Shown here: positions 1 through 6,403 of the stretch, piece by piece
Position numbering within the stretch: the first letter of the stretch is position 1
Layout of the letters: each line of letters opens with the position of its first letter
Assembly (NCBI GenBank): GCA_024277955.1
Contig: JAJRUE010000252.1
Location: 1 to 16,890 of the forward strand
Origin: Alphaproteobacteria bacterium
GTDB taxonomy: Bacteria > Pseudomonadota > Alphaproteobacteria > Rhodobacterales > Rhodobacteraceae
Direction of reading: 5' to 3'
Length of the DNA: 16,890 nt
Made by a program: the position numbers and the translations under genes
Notes under the pieces: generated by a model
Told to the model about the DNA's origin: nothing
Databases searched by the model: none
What the model saw: only the letters and a program-made list of their open reading frames with translations

Positions 1-53
1 CCCAATGCGCTGAGACCTTCCGAGGTCGTGGTGGCGAGGAAGCTTTCGAACAC
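1..53 (-). CDS. Possible 5' end of a further gene in the minus-strand operon (partial)
   Basis: A GTG at 53-51 on the minus strand opens a frame that stays open to the left edge and reads V-F-E-S-F-L-A-T-T-T-S-E-G-L-S-A-L-G. It starts 7 nt after the protease stop codon, the tight spacing expected of a next operon gene. No convincing Shine-Dalgarno is visible; only a weak GTAGG lies upstream. With 17 codons, no function can be assigned, and the frame could be open by chance at this GC content. Confidence 0.3.
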   Translation of the reverse strand, partial: MFESFLATTTSEGLSAL

Positions 54-60
54 GGCTGGC

Positions 61-2145
61 CTACGGGTTGGTGCTGGCTGGCGGGGTCAGTCCCGGCAGC
101 GTCGGAAGGGTGGCCGTCGCGCCGGGCTGGGCAGGGTCAGGCTGGCCGGGGGCGGATTGAGCGGGCGCGGATTGGCCGGGCGCGGCGGGGGGCGGCGGGG
201 TCGTGCCCGATCCGGGGCTTGCCGGGGGCGTTCCGGTTTGCGCGCGCGCCACGCTGGGCCTGAGCAGCTGCGGGTTGCAGGGCTGCGACACCACGTTTGG
301 CGTCACCCCGGCGGTGCCCAGAAAGTCCAGCAGGTTGCTGGCGGCCAGCGCAAAGTTCAGGTTGCGCAGCTCGCCCTGGCGCACAAAGGTGTTCACCCCG
401 ACCACGCGACCGCACATGTCGATCAGCGGCCCGCCCGAATTGCCCTGCGACAGCGGCGCCGAATGCACCACCGCGCGGGTGGCGCCGACCAGGGTCTGTT
501 CGGCGTTGACGGTGCCATCGGTGACGGTCAGCGCCGGCACCGCGCCGCTGTTGCCGTTGCGCAGATCCTGATAGGCGGAATCGCTGCTCAGAACGTCGCC
601 CGGATAGCCCGCGGCGATGACGTTTTGCAGCCGCAGAGACTGTTGCGGGCGCAGCAGCGAAAAGCTGCGTTCGTTGGCGCCCGAGATGCGCAGCAGCGCG
701 AAATCGGTGCCGGTGCGGGTAAAGGGGCCGGCCAGTTTCAGCACTTCGGCCCGGCGCAACCGGCCCAGCGACCGGTTAGTCACGAAGATTTCCTGCCCGG
801 CGCTGTCCTGCACCACGTGAAAGTTGGTCACCACCAGATCCGGCGCGATGAAGAACCCGGACCCGGTTTCGACCCCTTCGGCGCGGGTGGTCATCACCAT
901 GACGGTGCGCGCTTCGATGAATTCCAGCAGCGAGGCGCCGTCGGGGTTGGCCGGGGCAGAGGCTTCGGCGCTGCCGTCGGCGGCGACTTCGGGCACGCGC
1001 ACGCGGCTGGGGTCGGGCGGCAGGATCGCGGTGGGATCGGCCTGGGTCCGGTCGCCCGGTTCGCCGCCAGGCAGGCCGGGTTGCGGCGGCAAGAGGCCTT
1101 CGATGGTGCGCCCGTCGGGCATCAGAAGCGTGCCGTCGTCGCGGCACTGGGCCCCGGCAAGCGCCGCGCGCAGCCGGTCGCGGCGTTCGATCAGCGACGC
1201 GTTGACCCCGGCCACAAGGGCCGCCGATTCCACCGCCCCCACGGCGCGGGCGTTGCGGCTGTCGGGGAAAATCCGGGTGCCCGGCAGCAGCAGCCAGAAC
1301 AGCGTGACCCCGGCCAGAAGCAGCAGGATCAGCAGCGGCAGCCAGGCAAAGACGCTCAGACGCGCGCGGTCGTTGCGGTCGTTGCGGTCGTTGCGGTCGC
1401 GCCTGTCGGCGGCCACAGCCGTGCCGGCAACCGCCCCCGCCGCGGCGCCCCCGGCGGCCCCGGCGACCGCGCCGCCAGCATTGTTGCCCGCGCCGCCCGC
1501 GCCACCGCCCGGCGATTGCCCGGCGGCCGCGCCTGCCGCCAACCCAGCCGCCGCGCCGGCCGCTGCTCCCCCCGGTGCGGCGCTGCCGGCGTCGGGGGCC
1601 GGGGCCGGGCGGGCTTCGACTTCGGCCCGGCTCAGCGGCGGCGGCGCCGAAAGCGGCAGGAACCGTCCCAGCGTCGCCGCGTAATGGCGCGACCGGGCCT
1701 GGGCGTCGCGCCCGACATCGGCCGGCAGCATCCCCCAGTTGATGATCACCGGCCGCCCGTCGACCACCCAGATATCCTTGCCGGGGTCGTTGGCGACATA
1801 CAGCGCCGCCCCCACCAGGGGGCCGTCTTCCGGGTCGGCCAGTACATCGCGCAGCGCGCGCAGCTGGCGGCTGACGATGGCGCCGATGCGCGCCTGTTCG
1901 TCGTCGGCCAGCGCCGCCAGCGGTTTGCCTTCGCCGGAAAACTCGGTGTACCAGGCGACGCTGGCGGGGGCCGCGTCATTGCCGTGGCTGACCAGCGGTT
2001 CGGCGAACAGCGCTGCGGTCTCGGCGGAAACCTTTTCGCTGAGCGCCAGTTGCAGCGCCGGGTAGCTGTCCAGCGCCCGCCGCCCGCCGAATTCGAGGCA
2101 CTGATCCAGGGCGATCTGCGACTTGGTCAGGAAGTGTTCGGCCAT
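61..2145 (-). CDS. Membrane-anchored trypsin-like serine protease with SrfA-like N-terminal domain
   Basis: The product is 694 aa. The ATG at 2145 was chosen because a GGGGGA Shine-Dalgarno lies just upstream and the start falls 5 nt after the stop of the preceding gene; the frame is open further upstream but would overlap that gene. Residues 1-165 form a soluble domain with WYTEF and VDGRPVIINWGML motifs, which from memory resemble SrfA-type proteins. Residues 187-246 are an Ala/Gly-rich linker. A basic Asp-Arg-Asn repeat (about 247-261) precedes one transmembrane helix (264-287), so the N-terminus should be cytoplasmic and the protease periplasmic. The trypsin/DegP-like domain (about 405-610) has a complete triad: His443 in TNFHVV, Asp481 in TDFALL and Ser570 in GNSGGPL. 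The tail is Pro/Ala/Gln-rich, with no PDZ domain visible. It follows the 240-aa membrane protein, probably in one transcript. The protease call is firm; substrate and SrfA link are inference. Confidence 0.9.
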   Translation of the reverse strand: MAEHFLTKSQIALDQCLEFGGRRALDSYPALQLALSEKVSAETAALFAEPLVSHGNDAAPASVAWYTEFSGEGKPLAALADDEQARIGAIVSRQLRALRDVLADPEDGPLVGAALYVANDPGKDIWVVDGRPVIINWGMLPADVGRDAQARSRHYAATLGRFLPLSAPPPLSRAEVEARPAPAPDAGSAAPGGAAAGAAAGLAAGAAAGQSPGGGAGGAGNNAGGAVAGAAGGAAAGAVAGTAVAADRRDRNDRNDRNDRARLSVFAWLPLLILLLLAGVTLFWLLLPGTRIFPDSRNARAVGAVESAALVAGVNASLIERRDRLRAALAGAQCRDDGTLLMPDGRTIEGLLPPQPGLPGGEPGDRTQADPTAILPPDPSRVRVPEVAADGSAEASAPANPDGASLLEFIEARTVMVMTTRAEGVETGSGFFIAPDLVVTNFHVVQDSAGQEIFVTNRSLGRLRRAEVLKLAGPFTRTGTDFALLRISGANERSFSLLRPQQSLRLQNVIAAGYPGDVLSSDSAYQDLRNGNSGAVPALTVTDGTVNAEQTLVGATRAVVHSAPLSQGNSGGPLIDMCGRVVGVNTFVRQGELRNLNFALAASNLLDFLGTAGVTPNVVSQPCNPQLLRPSVARAQTGTPPASPGSGTTPPPPAAPGQSAPAQSAPGQPDPAQPGATATLPTLPGLTPPASTNP
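1372..1398. repeat. 9-bp tandem repeat at the membrane boundary of the protease gene
   Basis: Three exact copies of GTTGCGGTC (plus-strand reading), preceded by a partial copy GCGGTC at 1366-1371. In the protease they encode consecutive Asp-Arg-Asn triplets directly before the transmembrane helix. Because the unit is 9 bp, copy-number change would alter only the length of the charged stretch and not the frame. Confidence 0.85.
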
Positions 2146-2150
2146 CGGTT

Positions 2151-2873
2151 CTAGTCCCCCTGGGAGCGGCGCAGGCGCACCGTCGCTTGTTGGTTGATCT
2201 CGGGCTGGCGCTGGTCGCACTGGGCGTCGCCTTCGCCGGACAGGGCGCAGCGCAGATCCCGGCGGTAGATGTAGGTGTTGTCCGAACAGATCAGATTGCC
2301 CGGTTCGCGCAGCTCAAGCCGCCCGTCGGCTGCGAACCGGCCGCTGATCGGGCCTTCGCAGGTGGTGCCGTTGGTGGCCGACATCTTTTCGGTGCCGTTG
2401 CCATTGCTGTCGAAACACATGTCCCACTGGGTGTAGGTGACTTCGACCCCGGTCTGCCGGTTGCGCGCCTGGTAGTTCGAATCCAGCGACCAGCAGCCCG
2501 CCAGCGATGCGAGATCGCCCCGCCGCCAGGCGTCTTCGTCGATGCCCGGGGCAAGCGTCGGTTGCGGGGCAGGCTGAGGCGCAGGCTGGGGCAGCGGTTG
2601 CGGCGCGACCGGCGGGGCAAAGCGCGCCTCGCACTGGCGCCCGGCCAGTTCCTTTTCCAGGGCGCGGATTTCGCGCAGCAGCGCGTCATTGGTTTCGCGC
2701 AGATCGACCAGCCGGCGGGCAGCGGCGATTTCCTGCTGGCTTTGGCACAGGCGCGGAAACCAGTAGTCGATCCAGCCGGCCCGGACGCCGCAGGCCTGGA
2801 TCGTGGCATAGGCGGCGATCCCGGTGATCCCCGCCAGGCCCAATGCCATCAATATAATACCGACGCGCAACAT
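2151..2873 (-). CDS. Membrane-anchored coiled-coil protein with Cys-rich beta domain (SrfA C-terminus-like)
   Basis: The product is 240 aa. It opens with a hydrophobic helix (about residues 4-25), read as an uncleaved anchor. A coiled-coil-like stretch follows (about 47-80, rich in Glu/Leu/Arg), then a Pro/Gln linker made of repeated PQPAPQP units (about 88-108). The C-terminal domain (about 112-238) has LAGCWSLDS, WDMCFDSNGNG, TTCEGPI and ICSDNTYIYRR motifs, with several Cys suited to periplasmic disulfides. From memory this domain resembles the C-terminal part of SrfA-family proteins; no enzyme motif is seen. It is the first gene of the minus-strand unit, 5 nt ahead of the protease, so the two are probably co-translated and may work together in the periplasm. 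The start codon has only a weak upstream GGAT. The function is unknown. Confidence 0.8.
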   Translation of the reverse strand: MLRVGIILMALGLAGITGIAAYATIQACGVRAGWIDYWFPRLCQSQQEIAAARRLVDLRETNDALLREIRALEKELAGRQCEARFAPPVAPQPLPQPAPQPAPQPTLAPGIDEDAWRRGDLASLAGCWSLDSNYQARNRQTGVEVTYTQWDMCFDSNGNGTEKMSATNGTTCEGPISGRFAADGRLELREPGNLICSDNTYIYRRDLRCALSGEGDAQCDQRQPEINQQATVRLRRSQGD

Positions 2874-2889
2874 GACTGATCCAAATAAA

Positions 2890-2919
2890 AAAATACTTCA
2901 GATATTCATCTTCTTGTAA
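2890..2919 (-). promoter_or_regulatory. Candidate sigma70-type promoter for the minus-strand unit
   Basis: On the minus strand, TTACAA (2919-2914) and TATTTT (2895-2890) are separated by 18 nt and lie just upstream of the ATG at 2873. Each box matches consensus at 4 of 6 positions. The A/T-rich setting in a GC-rich genome supports it, but there would be little or no leader before the start codon. This is a pattern match only. Confidence 0.3.
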
Positions 2920-2968
2920 CTAAAGGCCATCTGCGCTTTTCGGTCAACCGCCGCGTCGGCCTGTTCGA

Positions 2969-2983
2969 TGACAGATTTTGTCA
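2969..2983. promoter_or_regulatory. Candidate operator 1, TGAC-N7-GTCA palindrome
   Basis: TGACAGATTTTGTCA is a palindrome with TGACA/TGTCA arms, lying in the divergent control region 138 nt upstream of the response regulator start. An equivalent palindrome lies exactly 30 bp downstream and shares the sequence TCGATGACAG on its left half. The pair suggests side-by-side dimers on one face of the DNA. The binding protein is not known; the adjacent response regulator is the obvious candidate. Confidence 0.55.
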
Positions 2984-2998
2984 GCGGTGAAACCTCGA

Positions 2999-3013
2999 TG
3001 ACAGCGAAAGTCA
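2999..3013. promoter_or_regulatory. Candidate operator 2, TGAC-N7-GTCA palindrome
   Basis: TGACAGCGAAAGTCA, extended to ATGAC...GTCAT at 2998-3014, repeats the arm sequence and the spacing of operator 1, exactly three helical turns (30 bp) away. The spacer bases differ between the two copies while the arms are kept, as expected of a bound site. It lies 107 nt upstream of the response regulator start. Confidence 0.55.
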
Positions 3014-3120
3014 TTTCACGCGGGCAAAAAATTGTCCTAGCATTCGAAGCGATTGAAACCACGCATATGTCCGCGCCGCTCAGTCCGGGGCGGGCGCCGG
3101 GAAATTGGAAGGGGGCGCGG

Positions 3121-4230
3121 ATGCGCATCATCGGCACATGGATCGGCGACGACGGCAAGGCAGGCGATCTGGCCGCGCACCTGGCCGACAATGCGATGCA
3201 GGCGCGCGCGCTGGACGAAAGCGGGCTGGAGGATCTGCTGGACCAGGGGCCGGGCGATCTGTCGGCGATCGTGGTCGACACCTGCGGGCTGGAAGACGCA
3301 CAGGCCGATGCGCTGGTGGCGCGGCTGGCGCGGATCGGCCCGCCGGTGCTGGCGCTGTTCAGGCTGCCCGCCGGGGTGCCGTTCCGGCTGCGCCGCGAAG
3401 CGCTGGTGGCGGCGGGCGCGGCCGATGTCTGCCAGGAAAGCGATGACGAGGCCGACCTGATCGTGCGCCTCCGGTCGCTATGCATCCTGACCGACCAGCC
3501 GCGCATCCTGGTGGTGGACGACGACCACGCGATCGCCGACTGGGTGGCCGAGGAACTGCACGAAATCGGGATGAACGTGGTGCTGGCTCACACGCTGGCG
3601 GGCGCGCGCGCCGCCTTCCGGGCGGGGCCGGTGGATGCGCTGATCGTCGACCGGCAGCTGCCCGATGGCGACGGGCTGACCTTTGTGCGGGAACTGCGCC
3701 AGGCGCGCATCGCCACCCCGGCCCTGCTCTATACCGCCATGACCGACATCGCCGACCGGGTCGACGGGCTCGAAGGCGCCGGCGCCGACGACTACCTGTG
3801 CAAGCCCGCCCACGCCAACGAGCTGCGCGCCAGGGTGCGGGTGCTGCTGCGCCCGCGCCAGTCGGAGGACCAGCTGATCTTCGGCCCGCTCGAACTGTCG
3901 CGGCGCGACCGGATCGTGCGCTGGCGCGGCGTCCGGGTCGAGATGCGCCGGCGCGAAGTGGACATGCTGATCTACCTGGCCGAACGCGCCGGGCTGGCGA
4001 TCCCGCAGCAGATGCTCTACCTGGATATCTGGGAAAAGGTCTATATGGATGTCGGCTCGAACCCGGTATCGGCGACCAAGCACCGGATGGTCACCGGGCT
4101 GCGCAGCTTCATCGAGGCCGCGGGCGAAACCTGCCCCGCCTTCATCGAGACCGGCGGCAACTGCTATACGTTCCGCCCCGAAGCGCTGCTGGATCAGGCG
4201 ACCGGGGCCGCGCCCTCCGGGCCGGCATGA
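3121..4230 (+). CDS. OmpR-type response regulator with an extra degenerate receiver domain
   Basis: The product is 369 aa, well above the roughly 230 aa usual for OmpR/PhoB regulators. The ATG at 3121 was chosen for the Shine-Dalgarno GGAAGGGGG (3107-3115) and because the first receiver strand (MRIIGTWI) begins there. Residues 1-122 look like a pseudo-receiver: a strand ending IVVDTCG is kept, but the acidic cluster is displaced and the switch lysine position reads AGAADVCQ. Residues 130-245 are a canonical receiver with Asp133-135, phosphoacceptor Asp177 in IVDRQLP and Lys228 in CKPA. Residues 252-360 form a winged helix. The gene overlaps the histidine kinase by ATGA (4227-4230), so the two form a cognate pair. 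It presumably controls the downstream protease operon and perhaps itself through the upstream palindromes; that is inference. Confidence 0.92.
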   Translation: MRIIGTWIGDDGKAGDLAAHLADNAMQARALDESGLEDLLDQGPGDLSAIVVDTCGLEDAQADALVARLARIGPPVLALFRLPAGVPFRLRREALVAAGAADVCQESDDEADLIVRLRSLCILTDQPRILVVDDDHAIADWVAEELHEIGMNVVLAHTLAGARAAFRAGPVDALIVDRQLPDGDGLTFVRELRQARIATPALLYTAMTDIADRVDGLEGAGADDYLCKPAHANELRARVRVLLRPRQSEDQLIFGPLELSRRDRIVRWRGVRVEMRRREVDMLIYLAERAGLAIPQQMLYLDIWEKVYMDVGSNPVSATKHRMVTGLRSFIEAAGETCPAFIETGGNCYTFRPEALLDQATGAAPSGPA

Positions 4231-5708
4231 CCTGGCTGGCGGATCCGCGGCCCCGGGCGCTGTTGCGCCGGCTGTCCAGCGGCGTGCTGTTCTACACGAT
4301 GATGGGGGTGGCGGCGGCGGGCGCGCTGGCGCTGTCGCTGTCGATGGTCGATCGCGCCGCCCGGAGCGACCGCGCCGAGATGGAGCGCACCCAGACCCGG
4401 CTTCTGTCGGTGCTGCGCGACGACGGCCTGTCGGGGCTGAGCTTTCAGCTGGACGTTCTCGACCGGGCCGGCCTGCCGGGGTGGGAAAACTTCGACCTGG
4501 TGCTGTGGCGGCTGGCCGGGGGGGGCTGGAAACAGCACCGCGCCACCTCCGAGCGGATCGCCGGGGCGCTGGCATCGCCGCCCGAAACCCCCGACACCCT
4601 GCGGCGGATCGGCGGCGACAGCTACCGCATCCTGACCCCGGATATCGCGGCGCTGTCGCGCGGCTGGACCCTGCCGATGGGCGATGTGGCCCTGTCGCTC
4701 GCCTTTCGTCAGCCAGGCCAGGAAATGCGCACCGCGCGCGACGTGTCGATCGCGGTCTGGTCGGGGCTGGCGCTGGCCTTTCTGGTGGGCAGTTTCCTGA
4801 TGGCGAACCACAAGCGCCGCTATCGGGACGGGCTGCGCGAAATGAACCAGCTGCTGGAACGGTTCTCGACCGGCGAAACCGGCCTGCGCATTCCCGAAAC
4901 CACGCCCGCGCCCGAGCTGCGCGAACTGGCGCGCCGGCTGAACCGGGTGCTGCCGCTGATCGACGAACTGGTGTCGGGGCTGCGCTATTTCTCGGCCAAC
5001 ATGGCGCATGAGCTCAAGACCCCTTTGCAGCTGATCCGCAACGATCTGTCGCGGATGCGCACCGCCCGCACCCCGGCGGCGCGCGCCGAGCTTGCCGACG
5101 GCATCGACCGGACCATCGACCAGGCCAACGCGCGCATCCATTCGCTGATGCAGTTCTTCCGGCTCGAAGCGGGGGCCGACATTCCCATGCGGCGGGCCCT
5201 GGATCTGAGCGATCTGGCCGAGGTGGCGGTGGACGACATGCTGGACGTGCTCGAACGCGACGACCGCCGGGTCCGGATCGAGATCGCGCCGGGTCTGCGG
5301 GTGCGCGGCAATCGCAGCCTGCTGGACCTGATGATTTCCAACCTGCTGACCAACGCCGCGAAATACGCGCCCCCGGGGGCCGAGATTTCGGTGTCGCTGG
5401 CCGGCGACCCCCAGGGCCGGAGGTTTCGCCTGACGGTGGCCAACAGCGGCGGAGGCTTTCCGCGCGACGTGCGCGCCCGCGCCTTTGAACGGTTTTCGCG
5501 CGCGCGCTCCGACGACCAGGTGCCGGGGACCGGCATCGGGCTCAGCCTGATCCGCGCCATCGCCGACCGGCACGGGTTCGAGGTGTCGATCAGCCCCAGC
5601 GACGATATCGCCGAGGTGGTGATCACCGGGGCGCAGGCGCAACAGACGGGGGCGCGGTCCGGGGCGCAAGGGGCGTCCGGCGCGCAATCCGCGGCGGGGG
5701 GGCGATGA
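4227..5708 (+). CDS. Sensor histidine kinase, HAMP/HisKA/HATPase type
   Basis: The product is 493 aa. The start ATG overlaps the regulator stop. Topology is TM1 (about 19-41), a periplasmic sensor of about 130 residues that I do not recognise, TM2 (about 173-192), a HAMP-like linker (193-245), a dimerisation domain with phospho-accepting His261 in ANMAHELKTPL, and an ATPase domain. The N box is ISNLLTNAAKYAP (Asn372, Asn376), the G1 box VANSGGGFP and the G2 box GTGIGLSLI (near 434-440). G1 has Asn where many kinases have Asp, as also seen in CusS-like kinases, so activity is expected. The tail after the ATPase is a Gln/Gly/Ala-rich low-complexity stretch. It would phosphorylate the regulator encoded just upstream in response to an envelope signal. 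The stop overlaps the next start by ATGA (5705-5708). Confidence 0.93.
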   Translation: MTWLADPRPRALLRRLSSGVLFYTMMGVAAAGALALSLSMVDRAARSDRAEMERTQTRLLSVLRDDGLSGLSFQLDVLDRAGLPGWENFDLVLWRLAGGGWKQHRATSERIAGALASPPETPDTLRRIGGDSYRILTPDIAALSRGWTLPMGDVALSLAFRQPGQEMRTARDVSIAVWSGLALAFLVGSFLMANHKRRYRDGLREMNQLLERFSTGETGLRIPETTPAPELRELARRLNRVLPLIDELVSGLRYFSANMAHELKTPLQLIRNDLSRMRTARTPAARAELADGIDRTIDQANARIHSLMQFFRLEAGADIPMRRALDLSDLAEVAVDDMLDVLERDDRRVRIEIAPGLRVRGNRSLLDLMISNLLTNAAKYAPPGAEISVSLAGDPQGRRFRLTVANSGGGFPRDVRARAFERFSRARSDDQVPGTGIGLSLIRAIADRHGFEVSISPSDDIAEVVITGAQAQQTGARSGAQGASGAQSAAGGR

Positions 5709-6400
5709 CGGTCCGGCGGCGGGGTGGTGCGTGGCGGCGCGCGGCGATGGGGCGCGCATCGCGCGGGCCTGTGTGGGTCCTGCGGGTTTGGGCGGCGGTC
5801 TGGCTGGCCGCGGCGGCCGCGCTGGCGGCGGTGCCGGGGCCGGCGGTGGCGCAGGTCGGGGCGGCGGGCGCGCCGCTGGCGACGGCGCTCACGCTTGCGC
5901 GCCGGGGCGAAGCCCGCGCCGACCCCTGGGTGGTGGCGGCGGCGGCGCGGATGCTGGCGGCGGGCCTGGAGGCGATTGGGGCCGCGACGTTGCCGCCGGT
6001 CCGGCTTGATGGCGCCCGCCCGCTGGCTGATCCGGTCGCCGCGATCGCCGCCACCGCCCGGTTTCTGGCGCGCGGCGACGCCCGGCTGCTGGGCTATCTC
6101 GACGGGCTGGCCGGCCCAGCGCCGCCCCCCGGCGGCCCGGCCCGCATCCTTGCCTTCGAGATCAGTCCCGGCGTGCCGGCGCAACTGCGCCTGACCCTGC
6201 CGGGGCCGACCACCCTGTTCGCCGCCTGGCCGCGCGGCGGGGCGGTTGGCGCGCGGGTGCGCGATGGCGGCGGCGCGGTGCTGTGCCGGGAGGCGGCGCT
6301 GGCTTCGGCGCGGGGCTGCGCGCTGCCGGCGGGCGCGCTGCGGATCAGCTTCTCGAACCGTTCGGGGCGGGGGGCGCTGGTCATCCTGTGGGGGCGCTAG
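5705..6400 (+). CDS. Small exported protein: helical domain plus beta-sandwich (PPC-like) domain
   Basis: The product is 231 aa. A signal peptide with a long Arg-rich n-region and a hydrophobic core (about 22-48) ends at AVA|Q near residue 49. Residues 56-137 are Ala-rich and helical, starting LARRGEARADPWVVAAAARML. Residues 146-231 look like a beta sandwich of the bacterial pre-peptidase C-terminal (PPC) kind (ILAFEISPGVPAQLRLTL... ISFSNRSGRGALVILW), with one Cys pair. No catalytic motif is seen. It shares layout and the helical motif with the interrupted protein at 8722-9540, so the two are probably paralogues. It is coupled by ATGA to the kinase and is followed 3 nt later by the caspase gene, which suggests a partner, inhibitor or substrate-presenting protein for the protease. 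That role is inference. Confidence 0.75.
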   Translation: MTVRRRGGAWRRAAMGRASRGPVWVLRVWAAVWLAAAAALAAVPGPAVAQVGAAGAPLATALTLARRGEARADPWVVAAAARMLAAGLEAIGAATLPPVRLDGARPLADPVAAIAATARFLARGDARLLGYLDGLAGPAPPPGGPARILAFEISPGVPAQLRLTLPGPTTLFAAWPRGGAVGARVRDGGGAVLCREAALASARGCALPAGALRISFSNRSGRGALVILWGR

Positions 6401-6403
6401 GCG

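Larger units (their letters stand above)
2874..3120. promoter_or_regulatory. Divergent intergenic control region
   Basis: This is the only long non-coding stretch (247 bp) between divergent transcription units, and it is the place where both promoters should lie. It is much richer in A+T than its surroundings, notably 2880-2925 and around 3025-3040. It contains two TGAC-N7-GTCA palindromes and a candidate minus-strand promoter, both listed separately. An in-frame extension of the response regulator back to 2968 is open, but I read it as untranslated because the strong Shine-Dalgarno lies at 3107-3115. Confidence 0.7.

Noticed and set aside
28..2154. Long plus-strand open frame opposite the serine protease
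   Set aside because: The translation is Arg/Gln/Gly-rich without domain features, while the minus strand has a full catalytic triad and a ribosome binding site. It is an antisense shadow due to high GC.
2968..3120. N-terminal extension of the response regulator to the ATG at 2968
   Set aside because: The extension crosses the operator palindromes, has no receiver-like sequence, and a much better ribosome binding site precedes the ATG at 3121.
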